A stretch of 64,000 bases of DNA from Diphasiastrum complanatum (lineage: Eukaryota > Streptophyta > Lycopodiopsida > Lycopodiales > Lycopodiaceae): NCBI GenBank assembly GCA_029204225.1, contig CM055092.1, positions 68,750,042 to 68,814,041 of the forward strand, given 5' to 3'. Numbering within the stretch: position 1 is the stretch's first letter; each line of letters starts with the position of its first letter. The position numbers and the translations under genes were made by a program. The notes under the pieces are model-generated. The model made no database searches. It was not told where the DNA came from and saw nothing but the letters and a program-made list of their open reading frames with translations. Positions 1-11,621 of this stretch are shown here, piece after piece.

Positions 1-224
1 AGGTCTTTCATCTTAAATAATTGGATCCATTTAGCTTGTGTATGATAAGACTAGCTTTACTTTGAGAATCCATCTGGAACTTAGTCTGTCGATTGTATCG
101 ATGAGGCTAAGATGCAGTAATGCCAACAATAGGAAATCAATTCTCTGATACTGAGAGGTTGAAAGAACTGAAGACTATCATTATCAATTTCATATCGCAA
201 AAGATATCAAGTATTAGAGATTTT
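1..224 (-). mobile_element. Copia leader and start of gag (antisense)
   Basis: Read on the minus strand, this is the untranslated leader and first gag codons of a Ty1/Copia element. The stretch at about 1-75 (minus) closely resembles the gag start of the plus-strand Copia at about 3178-3260: both share the run around 'ATGGATTC' and 'TTTAAGATGAAA'. The element runs off the left edge of the window, so its coding content cannot be judged. Same family as the element at 2.4-8.7 kb, opposite orientation. Confidence 0.65.
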
Positions 225-236
225 GCTCTGATACCA
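225..236 (-). other. Primer binding site (initiator tRNA-Met) of antisense Copia
   Basis: The minus strand reads TGGTATCAGAGC, the standard plant Copia primer binding site complementary to the 3' end of initiator tRNA-Met. It directly follows an LTR end (minus: ...TTTCCGACA), which fixes the LTR boundary at 237. Confidence 0.85.
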
Positions 237-816
237 TGTCGGAAAGAGGTGTGCAGAAGATAGGTCGAACTCAAAAGAAACAAACTCGAAAAGAAACGAA
301 TGAAAATAATTCGAGTGTCTAGAAAAAAAACTTTTCGTGCATGGCAGAATAAACTATCTTCCTCTTTCTCTATGTATGACTACGCCTATCCATTTCAAAC
401 GAAAATGACGGTGATAGAAATCATGTTTGATCTTATAGTAACTAACTTTGGGATCATCAGTACTACAGTGATTACGTAGCCAAACAATAATGCATTGAAT
501 TATCAAACATATAATTTGTCGCGAATCATTCATGAATCGCTAGACAAATAATTAGTTGCGAAGAACTATAGAAAATGCATACATTTTGAGACGAAGTTGA
601 ATGCAATAAAAGATAGTACTGATTCACTATGAAAACAAAAACAGAAGTAAATGAGTACAATAAGTTGCGGATCGAAGTCGCGTACTCTATGCTATCTCTG
701 AGCGACTAAAAAAAAATTCTGAATTAAGTGCAATGCTGATAAGCAGTAGCGCAATACAATCTCTAAAATAACTCTAAGAAGTGAGCTAGAATGCTCAGGA
801 GTGTTGCTCTTCAGAG

Positions 817-902
<86 letters not shown>

Positions 903-933
903 GAGAGAGAGGAGAGAGGAGGATGAGAGAGAT

Positions 934-964
<31 letters not shown>

Positions 965-1483
965 AAGAGAGAGAGAGAGCTAACTATTCAAATGCTTCTT
1001 GTCATAAACTTGATAATTGTATGAATATGAATAACTATATATATACTAAGCAATTAGGTCGTCAAATGCGATTGCTAGTTGGCTGATGTCCGCTGGCATC
1101 CATCCAGTTCCTTCTCAGAAATTGATTGCTGATAAGCGGTGGAAATTGGCCGTAAAAGTCTGTCTACATAAATGAACTGAAATTGTCACTCTGTAGAAAT
1201 GAACTAAACTGCCACAAGCGAAAAAGGTGACAATGTCGGGATTTTGCAAAAAAGACGACAATGTCCTTTAAATCCCATTTAGGGTAGCCCTACACTTTTG
1301 CCAGAGTCATTTCCCTACTCAGCTAACCCAAGTAGCCGGCTACGGGTTCAGTGCATGATCAATATATCCTAACGGGCCACGTCCCGAACACAACCATATA
1401 CAATAAACCAAATAAACTATATAGTAATTTCATGATCACATTTAGAGCTATACTAATGAATCAAATCACAACCTGATTTCTAA
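237..1483 (-). mobile_element. Copia LTR (antisense), about 1.25 kb
   Basis: This LTR is bounded on its 3' side (minus) by the primer binding site at 225-236 and on its 5' side by a polypurine tract at 1484-1494. The U5-side sequence at about 370-560 resembles the plus-strand LTR at about 2700-2900 and the minus-strand LTR at about 41340-41760, so all three belong to one family. A (GA)n tract lies inside it. The canonical 5' TG is not clear at the upper boundary (minus reads TTAGAAATC), so that edge is approximate. Internal retroelement sequence lies on both sides, as expected for an LTR shared by two tandem elements. Confidence 0.6.
820..979. repeat. (GA)n microsatellite, interrupted
   Basis: About 160 bp of GA dinucleotides with a few interruptions, lying inside the antisense Copia LTR. 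The Arg/Glu-rich ORF read through it is an artefact of the repeat. Confidence 0.95.
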
Positions 1484-2200
1484 CTCTCTCCCTTAAGCTC
1501 AAATGTGATAAGAGTGAAAAACAATAATCTGTAGCAACGTCTGGAGTGTCCAAAAGATGTTTATGCATGTCCATGCTACCCTGTACTTGACTCACACTCA
1601 AGCACACCAACAAACCACCAGGTTTGACTCACAAAGTATCATGTAAACACAATGCTCATACCGAGAGTCTACCACACTCTCGACCAACTGACTTGTCCCC
1701 AATCTGACTTGAACACAAGTGGACCACATGAGCGACATGGCTCAAACTGAGGAAATCCACTACCACCATGAATCAGGTTGAATCCTCAGACACTTACAAG
1801 CACAGGCCTGTAAAGCTGACATACATGAGCGACTAAGGCTCAACCTGAGAAAATCTTACTGCCACCATAAGACTATACCCTCACCGGATAAACAACTAGT
1901 AGACATAATGACAAGTCAAAGAGCATATCAAATGAGTACTTTGTTCTTGGCGAAGCAAATGCACAACCACGTACAACTCCGACTCAGATCTAGACCCTCG
2001 TGACAAGGTAACATGCAAGCCCACACACACTCATGCAAACCAACACGAATGATAAAGCGTCAAATACTTGACCAAGGCCTATAATGGTATCCTGTTGTAC
2101 CAACACTTGTGCCACCTGTAGAGCAAAAAGGGGACACTATCCTACAGAATGTCGAAGGTGCCCTAAAAGCTAAGGCACCCTATTAATCTTATTCTAAGGC
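1484..2200 (-). mobile_element. 3' internal end of a Copia-type element (antisense)
   Basis: On the minus strand this stretch ends in a purine tract (AAGGGAGAGAG, 1494 down to 1484) just before an LTR. Much of it recurs at about 62040-62600: shared blocks include 'GTCTGGAGTGTCCAAAAGATG', cut here to its core 'GGAGTGTCCAAAAGATG', and 'GACTCAGATCTAGACCCTCG'. It does not read as intact coding sequence; I see no RNase H motif. Confidence 0.5.
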
Positions 2201-2399
2201 CATTCATAAGAGTGATTCACTTTTCACATCATCACCAACGTTCACTTCAGCACTGGCTGACGTCGCACCCTTTTTACGCTCACTCCATGCAGTTGCGCTA
2301 ACAGATTGGACAACGATTGCAGCCACCCACAATCTCCTACAAACAAGCACATCCACTCAATACTTTCACATCTGCACACCTATAATACTATGTATATAC

Positions 2400-3023
2400 A
2401 TATTCTGGACACCATTCATGAGATGATGATGATCAGATGATCAAGTGAGAGAAGAAGAGACTAAGAGAAGAGGTTTCATTCCTCATTACAGACAAAATAA
2501 GCTTCGTAGAGCACGCGGTTTCGTCCGCTATTGTATTGTGCTCTGCTGCATTATTAACTTGTATACATGATATACTTAATCTGATACAACTCTTTGTTCT
2601 GCATTCATATCTGTGTTAATATTGTTATGCTTGTTCTTCACTTTTTGATCTTTCTAGTTGCTCTTTCTAGTAATAGACGATCAACTTTTTAGTCTTGTCT
2701 TTTGTGGAATAATCGCGACTAATTATTCAGACGAGCACTGTCTAGGGTCTTCACGAATCATTCCGCAAAGGATAATTGTCTTGCAATTCGCGAGCAAATT
2801 ATTCATCTAGCACTTCAATCCATTAGTATATTAGGCTATGTAACTAGAATGACTGTGATTTCTATCAACTAAAGTTCTCATCATTTTGATAGCGTAGTCA
2901 GTGTATTACGGAGAGAGTCAAATATTTCCATTTCGCTGCGCACGAACATTTTCTGTTCGAGTTCGCTTCTCCGTTCGTTTTTTGTTCGTGTTCGTCATTT
3001 ATTCTCCCCCCCTCTCTCCAACA
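2400..3023 (+). mobile_element. 5' LTR of Copia element B (left edge uncertain)
   Basis: The 3' end of the LTR is fixed by the primer binding site at 3024; the LTR ends ...CTCCAACA. Its U5-side sequence is related to the antisense LTR at 237-1483 (shared 'GACTAATTATT', 'GATTTCTATCA' and 'GTAGTC' blocks). I could not place the left edge: no clear TG terminus or target-site duplication is visible, and the purine-rich stretch at about 2445-2480 may correspond to the GA tract of the related LTR. Confidence 0.55.
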
Positions 3024-3035
3024 TGGTATCAGAGC
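3024..3035 (+). other. Primer binding site (initiator tRNA-Met) of Copia B
   Basis: TGGTATCAGAGC directly after an LTR end (CA at 3022-3023). This is the usual plant Copia primer binding site and sets the element's plus orientation. Confidence 0.9.
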
Positions 3036-3177
3036 CATTTTCATAGCTTGATAAGATTCCACAGTACAAGACTCTACTAGCCCGATAGAGTAATTCCTTT
3101 TCTTGTTCTGTAAATATCAGATTTCATACTTAAGTCACTGATAGTTTCCTCCTATCACTTAGACTAATTCCTTCCAC

Positions 3178-4080
3178 ATGGATTCCCAAGGGGAAAAGCC
3201 TAGTCCTATCATGGACAAGCTTGATGGAGCCAATTACCATCATTTAAGATGAAAACTGGCTAATGGCAAAAAGAATTGCTCGACGTTGTTACAGGAGCAG
3301 AAGGGAACCCCGAAGCAGACGACGCGACAATCGCCAAATGGAAGCTAAAGATGGAAAAGCTTTCGTGCTGATCATCCTCAACATCACGGATATCCAGATC
3401 GGCCATGTATCCGAGGCTCAGACATCAAAAAAAGTCTGGGACATCTTGAGCACACTATACGAAGTGCGAGATATAGCTTCTAAGCTACATCTCTGGAAGA
3501 AATTCTACTCCTTCAAGATGACAAATGGTGATCATAATCACATTAATCAATTCAAGGACCTGCTAAGACAAATGGCCACTGTTGGATCTTGTCATAGACG
3601 ATCAAGACATAGTGATGCAACTGCTTACAAGCTTGCCAAATTCTTACGACAACTGGGTGATGATCATCACGACTCATCCAGAATTGACTCTTTCAAGAGT
3701 CATTACTATGTTGTTGTAGGAAGACACGCGAAGGAATGAAGCCTCGAGTTCTCAGCTGATTCTCACGTCTTGTACACCAACAAGAGCATGACAAAGCAGA
3801 AGAAGAAGAAAGGGCCCGAAGCAATCAAAGCCAGACCAAAAACTAGCTCAGCACAAGGAACAGTCGAATCCGCAGACAAAGAAGAAGTTGTTTTTGCAGA
3901 TACTGCAAACAAAACAACCACGATATTCAAGACTGCCGAATACTTCAAGCGAAGAACAATAGCACGGGACATGCGAATCAAGTGTCAAATGCAGCTTCAA
4001 AAGCTCCACAGCCTATTCAAGAAGCAAATCATGATTGCCTTCATGACCAACCATCAAGAAGCATCTGGGCACAGTTCTTG
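3178..4080 (+). pseudogene. Copia B gag, frameshifted
   Basis: Gag of a Ty1/Copia element, which would form the virus-like particle. The ATG at 3178 is followed by a body readable from about 3263 ('IQIGHV', 'SKVWDILS'-like, 'LHLWKKFYSFKM', 'INQFKDLL'), the usual UBN2-type gag region. A CCHC zinc knuckle (CX2CX4HX4C: CRYC...H...C) is encoded at 3895-3936, but in a different frame from the ORF around it, so the gene carries at least two frameshifts. It is a relic and not translated as one protein. Confidence 0.8.
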
Positions 4081-4732
4081 ATTCCTGGATTCCGAGCCAC
4101 TCAGCACATGGACTAGCCTCATTGGCTGTTTTGAGTCCTATACACTTCCATACCAGAAGTTCATTCACCTTGGTGACAATAGCACACCAGCTATCAAAGG
4201 TGAAGGCACTGTAAGATTAAGCTTTGCAAACTGATCAATCTAAGATACTCTTTAAAGTCATGTATGTACCAAATTTATCTACGAATCTGCTCTCTGTAAG
4301 CAGAATCACAGATTTAGGACATAGAGTAGAGTTCGAATGTGATCAGCGTAAAGTAGTTGATAGGACTGCAAGATCCTAGCACTCGGAAAGAGGCATGGAA
4401 CTTGTATAAAATTAAGTCATTGCTTTTGCCTCTAGTCAGGCTCTCGGTACTTTCAATTCATACAAATAAAGGTTTACTTTGGCATTATAGACTTGGTCAT
4501 TTAAATCATGCTGATGTACAACGAATGTCTAGACAATCTATTATTCTTGACCTCGACTATCCTCGCGAAAAAAGTCGAGTTACATGTCTGTCAAGACTGT
4601 CTAGTTGGTAAACAGACTAGAAAACCATTTAAGTCAAGCCATCAGCATATTGCTAGAGGATTGCTAGATGTTGTACATTCAGATATTTGTGGCCCGATGA
4701 AAAAATCTTTCGCTGACCAAAAGTCACTTTCA
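4081..4732 (+). pseudogene. Copia B protease and integrase N-terminus, broken
   Basis: The aspartic protease active site (DSGAT type) is recognisable at 4088-4100 but is one base short, which breaks the frame. About 4460-4640 encodes the gag-pre-integrase zinc domain: 'WHYRLGHLNHADVQRM' supplies the two His, and 'CQDC' the two Cys in the neighbouring frame. The start of the integrase core ('VVHSDICGPM', first catalytic Asp) is at about 4672-4701. Homology to element B stops near 4730, where another Copia begins. Confidence 0.75.
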
Positions 4733-6195
4733 AAGGAGCTTCTTCTATCTTGTGAAGCTTGTGTGCTGGCAAAATCACACAAAAGGCCTTTTCTTAGATC
4801 AAGTATCAAGACAAAGCAACCATTTGGACTTGTGCACTCTGATGTTCATTTCTCATCAACTAAGAGCAAAGGAGGAGCATTGCTTTGTCTCTTTTGTAGA
4901 TGATTATACAAGATATTCTTCTATATGTTGTCTTCTAAAGCCATGGTCTATGATGTTTTTCTTACTTTCAAAGCTTATGTAGAAAAGCAGTTTCCTTTCA
5001 AGTTGAAAGCTTTGAGAAGTGATAGTGGAGGAGAATACACTTCCAATAAGTTTAAAGACTTTTGTGAGAGAGAGGGTATTCAAAGAGAGTTTTCTTGTTC
5101 ATATACTCCTCAGCAAAATGGAGTTGTTGAGAGAAAAAATCAAACTTTGTGTGAATGTGCAAAAGCCATTGGCACCAGTTGCAAAGATGGTAACAATTCG
5201 AATACTCATATCTCTTGCATGTTTTCACAAATGGAGTATGTTCCAGCTTGATGTTTCTAATGCATTTCTCAATGGTTACCTTGAGGAGGAGATTTACATG
5301 GAGCAGCCTCCAGGTTTTGTGAAGGAAGGTGATGAATCAAAAGTTGTCTTTTGTTCAAAAGTCTGTATGGACTGAAACAGACACCAAGGTCTTGGTATGC
5401 AAGGCTCAACTCCCATTTCATATCACCCAGATTTTGTCTAAGTGAATATGACCCTTCACTGTATTATAAGTTTGTAGATAACTTTGTAATTATTCTTCTC
5501 ATCTATGTAGATGATATCATTCTTTGTGAAAATAATGAGAAGTTAGTTGAAGAAACTAAGCATGCACTTGGTACTGAGTTTAAGATGCAGGACCTTAGGA
5601 GTTCTTCACTTTATTCTAGGTCTTGAAATAGATTTTTGGAAAGGTCATGCATTTATAAGCCAAAATAGATATGCATTTTCCATGCTCAGGAAATTCCATA
5701 TGGAAAATTGTAAAGGCATAGATACATCTATGGAGCACACTGTAAAGGTTCCTATGAAAGATGATGCAAAATCCTTTGTGGACATCACTCTTTATAGGAG
5801 TCTTATTGGCTCATTTATTTGATTAACAGTGACTAGGCCTGATCTAAGCTTTTGTGTTCATAAGCTAAGTCAACACATGCAGGGTCCAAAGTTATATCAT
5901 TGGAAGTTGGCTAAAAGAGTCTTGAGGTATATATCTTCTACCTTGGATTATGGATTATTCTACAAAAGAGAAGATCTAACTTCGATTGCTTTTTCAGATT
6001 TAGATTTTGCAGAAGACAGGTTGGATAGGAAATCCACAAGTGCTTACACTATATTTCTTGGAGGAAACTTGGTTTATTGGCTACCAAAGAAGCAGGCAAC
6101 TATTTCCTTATCATCCTGTGAAACTGAATACAAATCTCTTACAACCACAACAAAGGAGATTTTATGGATCAAAAGGCTACTTTTGGAGCTAAAGT
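4733..6195 (+). pseudogene. Copia A fragment: integrase, RT and RNase H, embedded in Copia B
   Basis: A second Copia lineage starts abruptly with its own zinc domain ('CEACVLAKSHKRPF', about 4750-4800). It runs through the integrase core ('HSDVH', 'DDYTRYSS', 'ALRSDSGGEYTS', 'YTPQQNGVVERKN') to about 5150. The sequence then jumps into reverse transcriptase ('QLDVSNAFLNGYLEEEIYM', 'LYGLKQTPRSWY', 'YVDDIIL'), so the linker region is deleted. RNase H follows at about 5830-6190 ('TRPDLSF', 'RKSTSAYTIFLGGNLVYW', 'SCETEYKSL'). Frameshifts and stops are common. At about 6196 the sequence switches back to element B in mid-integrase. Confidence 0.8.
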
Positions 6196-8404
6196 GTACA
6201 TCTCTACTGAATTCAAGTAGTATTGCCTTAACAACGACATTGAGCAACAATACATTACCTCCTATTTGCCTCAGTCGAATGGACTTGCTGAGAGAAAGAA
6301 CCGAACCTTACTCAAATTGGCGAAATGCATGCTTGATCATGTGACACTTCCAAAGTCCTTATGAGCTGATGCTGTTTCCACTGTAGCTTATATTCATAAC
6401 AAATGTCCTACTAAAGGTCTCTAAGACAGAACACCATATGAAGTTTGGACAGGCTCCAAACCATCATTATCGAATTTACGAGTTTTCGGATGTATGGCTT
6501 ATGCGCAAATACCGCAGGATCCCAAGAAGAAGCTTGACTTCCAGAGTATCAAGTCTATTTTCATCAGCTACACTACTTCAGATAAAGCTTATAAGTTGCA
6601 TGATCATGTCGAGTCAAAGATATTCACTAGCCGGGATGTCATCTTCATGAAAGACTAGTTTATCGACCTCGAAGGTAAGGGCAAGGCTCATATAGCCGAA
6701 CTATCAGACTCTCCCGAATTATCGAACTATCCAGTCCCAAGTCGACTATTCCTATTGAAGGTCCCAGCTTGTCTACATTAGACGAACAACTTATCAGCAG
6801 CGAATCTGAAGAAGATAATGTTGCAGTTCATGACAATTATCAACTTCGCTAATTTCTAGAAGATCGACAAGATTCAATAGACCACCTATAAGGTATATTG
6901 ACAAGTCTGTAGCTTACCTTGTTCAAGAGCCGACTACTGTCGAAGAGGCACTCAGTCAGCCCGATTATGATCTTTGGAAAGAAGCTATGGATAAAAGAAT
7001 ATTCATCTCTTATCAAGAACCAAACTTGAACTATTGTCGAATTACCTGCCAATAGAAATGTAGTTGATTGCAAATGGATATTCAAAATCAAATACAAGAC
7101 AGATGGAAGCATCGATCGAAGAAAGGCTCGACTTGTCGCCAGAGGATTTTCTCAGGTACACAATATTGACTACACTGAGACTTTTAGTTCAGTAGTTAAA
7201 CATTCTTCTATCAGATTTCTATTGTCATTTGCTGCTGCAATAGATTTGGAAATACATCAAATGCATGTACATACAACATATCTTAATGGAGTTATCGAAG
7301 AGGATATTTACATGGTGCAACCCGAAGGTTACAATATCAAAGGTAAACACAATTATGTGTGTAAAACTCCATAAAGCACTTTATGGCTTGAAGCAATCTG
7401 ATCGAGCATGGTTTCAAAGGATCAATACTTTCCTTATCGATCACGGCTATAAACCAAGCACTTAAAATTCTGATGTCTACTTCAAGTCAGAGCAACATTC
7501 TTTAAATATTATCACTTTCTATGTGGATGACACATTGCCTTTCAGCAACAATATCGATCTAGTAAAAGAAGCTAAGACAGTGTTATCTTCCGAATCGACA
7601 TCACCGATCTGGGTGAAGCTCATTACTGTCTAGGTATTCAAATCCAAAGAGACAAAACAAAAGTTGATTTATATCACTTAGAAAAGACACATTCACAATG
7701 TCTTAATCAGATATAATGTGATGAATTGCAAATTAGATCTCTCACCGATGGACCCAGGGCTCAAAATAATGAAGCACCAATGTCCTCGAACAATCAAAGA
7801 GAAGGATCAAATGAGTGAGTATCCTTATCATTCAATAATTGGATCTCTTATTTATGTGATGATCTGTACTATACCAGACATAGCTTTTGCAGTCATTTCC
7901 TTAAGTCAATTTATGACTAATCTTGGTATTACACATTGGAAGGCTCTTATCAGAGTTTTGAGATATCTTCGAGCTACTATGGAGTTTTGCATTTGTTATG
8001 GAGCAGTCGACAACGACAAACTCAATATTCTCAATGGTTATTCAGATGCAAGTTGGGCAGAAGTTGTAGACACTCGTAAATCTACTTCTGAATTTACATT
8101 CTTCCTCAACAATGGTCCTATTTCATGGAACAATTGCAAGAAAACTTTGATTGCTCTATCTTCTACTGAATCAGAGTATATCACAGCCTCTCAAGCTACA
8201 AAAAAAGCAATATGGTTGAGAAACTTACTTTCAGACATCAGCTTGAATCCATATGCTCCGACAATTTTATTTTGTGATAATCAAAGTGCTATTGCTTTAT
8301 TAGCCAACCCTAGAATTCATTCTAGGAGTAAGCACATTGAAATAAAGTATCGCTATGTCAGAAGCAAAGTTCTTGACAAAGAGGTAGACTTACAATACTG
8401 TTGA
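6196..8404 (+). pseudogene. Copia B integrase end, RT and RNase H, broken
   Basis: Element B resumes in the integrase core: 'YISTEF'-like, then 'YLPQSNGLAERKNRTL' carrying the third catalytic residue (Glu). The integrase C-terminal region follows ('TPYEVWTGSKP', 'LRVFGCMAYA'; about 6430-6650). RT begins near 6940 ('LWKEAMDK', 'VDCKWIFKIK', 'KARLVARGFSQ', 'LYGLKQSDRAWF', 'FYVDD'). RNase H at about 7710-8404 is the best preserved part, a 228-codon ORF with 'DASWAE', 'RKSTSEF', 'SSTESEYITASQA', 'CDNQSAI' and 'HIEIKY'. Several frameshifts and stops make it non-functional. Confidence 0.8.
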
Positions 8405-8517
8405 ACGCAAGATATGACAACAAACAAATATTTTTATTAAAGCATTAAGCTTGGGTGCACATAGAAAATTCTATGCAGAACTAAGTTTGAAGGTCAAAGC
8501 ATTCATGGATTCAGATT

Positions 8518-8526
8518 AAGGGGGAG
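8518..8526 (+). other. Polypurine tract of Copia B
   Basis: AAGGGGGAG lies about 115 bases after the RNase H stop and is followed by TGAAATCC, a plausible 3' LTR start (TG at 8527). This is the typical position for priming plus-strand DNA synthesis. Confidence 0.75.
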
Positions 8527-8750
8527 TGAAATCCAACTATCGGAGTGATTCAACTAAATAATCAATCTTTAATCTTCATCGACATTATTATCCAATTCTG
8601 TAGTTTTGTTTGTGTTCCTACACAGTCTACAGAAATACTCAGGAATTGCTCACAGGTGGCTCCGGACATCATCCAACATATCGAAGACATCGACGAAAGT
8701 CGAAGACCGGCCATGTCGATGAAAGACAGTTATTGTTCCACTTAATATGA
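8527..8750 (+). mobile_element. Start of 3' LTR of Copia B (right edge uncertain)
   Basis: Begins TGAAATCC right after the polypurine tract. I could not match it by eye to the 5' LTR at 2.4-3.0 kb. The 3' end may have diverged, be partial, or derive from a different subfamily. The right edge is a guess. Confidence 0.4.
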
Positions 8751-11510
8751 AGCTAAACACTTGCCCTAACTGCTTTGCAAGTAAATTTTCGGAAAGTCCA
8801 CATTACAAATGACTTTAAGAATGAAATCTAACTACAATTATTTGCTAACAATGGTTAGAGCAATTCATTAACTTCAAAATGTAACAAGTTTTGTTAACCT
8901 TCGACAAATATCCATTGACCCTTCAATAGTTGTTGTCAAACCTTGTTGTTGTTGTTATCAATGTTGTTGTCAACCCGATTGTTTGTAAATAGTCATAAGA
9001 TGTAAGCCCATGAGAAAATGTAAAAAAAATCTCGTAAACGGCCGTAAAGCATAAGCTCAAAGACCAGTAAACGATCGTAGAACGTAAAAGTCCATGAGCT
9101 CGTAAGAGACCATAAGAGGCCATACACGAGTATAGACCTACTTTGCGATTCCCGTGTATGTTTGCAGACTGTGAGACTATATGAGTAAATCTGCAACAAC
9201 TGGATAAATGACACTCAGTCAGTTGTAGATCAAAGAACCCCATTCTAAGCCTCTAAAGCTACACTTTAGGGAGGCATGAAAAAGAGACTTCAATGACCCA
9301 TGTTGGAGTAACATGTAAGGGTGCATATTTATTTGTTGAAAGATAATCACCTGAATAGCTAGAGCATACAACGAAAAAGACTACCAAACATTGATCATCC
9401 CAAGAAGAGCAGTGCTAGTGTTCTAGATGACATCTCCAAAAGGAGTGGGGCAGGGAAATACGTAGAGGTGGCATGGGAAGCAAGTAGATGGCAGAAAGGC
9501 TGAAGATTGGGTTGCTCAAGAAGAGGCATGGGCCTCCGCTTTTGGGCTTGCGTAGTCCCCTGTTATCTCCTAGGACCTAAGATACCATAGGGTGGTAGCC
9601 ACTTTAGCTGCCACCTAGGGGCAATTGTGAAGCTATGTGAAATGGTCAAAGGCCATTAAAAAAGTCTCAACCAATCAAAATGCAAGAATAGAGATGAGAG
9701 GACACCCCCCCATCCCATGTGAAACCACCCCGAGTACGAATAAAATTTACAATTTTTATTTTTGGCTATCATGTAATGGATGCGTCTATCTATAAAAATA
9801 CAAGTGTGGTCATGCTTATCACGTGTCAAGGTTGCTACACCCCTTGTGATATGAATCTTGATGTAAGTAAATACTGGTACCCTATCTTTTAAAAATATAT
9901 TGAATACACCTTCACCCATTATGATTGATTGATAAATGACTTAGGTTTCACATTTTTGCAATTTCTTCATGAATTAGGCATATATATTACCAAAAAATAA
10001 AGGACTTAGAGAGAAAAAAAGATCAAGATTTATCAAATTGTTGCTCACATGGTAACATTCAAAGGAATACTAGCAGTGACAAACAAGCCAATCTTGTTTT
10101 TAAAATATAAATAAGCAAAAACTTGTGTGCAAACACGAACATTAGAGGAATACTAGCACTCACAAACAAGCCAATCTTGTTTTTTAAAATATAAAATGAA
10201 CAAAAGATTGTGTGCAAATATATCATAAACGCCCATCCATTAAATAATCTTTTTGTGATATCATGAATATTGGAGTCACTTCAAGTGGTCGACAAGCCCA
10301 TTAAGTTTTTCACTAGATGGCACACATTGCATACCATTAGAAAATTAAATTATTCTTTGAGAATAGGGCAAACTTCTTTACTCATTGATAAGTAAAACAT
10401 GGAGTACTAAAATAAGGAAGAGTCTCTAGTTGGGTGATATGGTTTAAGTAACCTTTCCCCCAAAAAAAGAAAAAAAGATTTCACCTCCCTTTCACTCCAC
10501 CAACCTTCATCACCCTATTTTCAATTACACCCTTGACCTTACAACGTGCACCACCATGTCTATTTTGGCGACAACAAACAACAAGAGCCATGTGCAAGTG
10601 ACGTCATTATCCTCAAGAAGATATAGTGAATTAATTAAGTCTAATGCACCATACAAGCAACAATGATAATGGAGTGACATGGACACATATAGTGGGAAGG
10701 TAGGAACATGGATGCCACTATAGGGACATAAACACTAATATAGGGATAAGAGCACTTAGTGGAAAGATAGGAACACAAAGTGTAAAGATAGGACACAAAC
10801 ATCAACATCAAGAGCAAAAGATAAAAGACAAAAGATGAGATAAAAGCTCCATCCATTTAACACTCCATTCTTACTTGTTACATAGTTGAGATGTTCGGGT
10901 AAGCCCTTATTGCTATTAGCAATAAGTAATTGTATATGATTAAGTGGCTCCAAATTGCTTATTGATTATGGATGATGACAAATTATTAACTGCCATTTGG
11001 AGAAGATAATTGTTTCAAGTTGTACATATGTACAATTACTTGTCATGGCATATGCTCACGCATATGGTCACTTGAACCACCAAAATTAGTTCACAGTTTT
11101 CAACTATGTAAGGGGAGTGAGTTATGCGGGATGTAACAATACGTATGTGCTAGCCCTGGCAAGGCTTCGCACACAATACGAGCACATTATCTATACATCC
11201 ACCCCCTTGTGACGAATGCCCTATAGAGAACACAAATATGTGGTTGAAGTAAACTCAAAAAATTGAGAGCCAAGAATGGCATCACAAATAAGAAGACATT
11301 GTAAAGCTCCGAGGTAAGCTCATTACAACTCATGGCTTGCTCTTGCTAATTAATACCTTATCGAATAAACGATTTACGGTGTGGGATTATCGATAATATC
11401 GTGTCCATGCTTTGAAAAGGCATTGCAAGCTGCTAGCCTTAAAACGACCTGTATTCCTGAATTAGCTTATGTATCAAAAGTGCCGTTTTAGCATTGCTGA
11501 GAGCACGGCT
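8751..11510. other. Intergenic, no gene seen
   Basis: AT-rich sequence without a credible coding exon. About 10060-10220 holds two diverged tandem copies (about 85 bp each) sharing 'GACAAACAAGCCAATCTTG'-like sequence. About 8990-9130 repeats short 'CGTAAA' and 'CCATGAG' words on a degenerate pattern. Its right end is the upstream region of the MTP gene. Confidence 0.5.
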
Positions 11511-11567
11511 CCTTCTCTCTCTCTCTCTCTCTTCTCTCTTCTCTCGCTCTCCTTCCCTCCCTGCGTG
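11511..11567. promoter_or_regulatory. CT-rich tract upstream of the MTP start
   Basis: A pyrimidine-rich stretch dominated by CTCTCT lies 55-110 bases before the proposed ATG at 11622. CT/GA-rich core-promoter or 5' leader tracts are common in plant genes, so this probably marks the transcription start or 5'UTR. No clear TATA box was found. Confidence 0.4.
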
Positions 11568-11621
11568 CCTGGGTTTCCTTGCAGAAGAGAAATAGGGTGA
11601 GTGCTCCTCGGTTGCTTGGTC

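Noticed and set aside
901-1086. Arg/Glu-rich ORF on plus
   Set aside because: Encoded by the GA microsatellite inside a Copia LTR.
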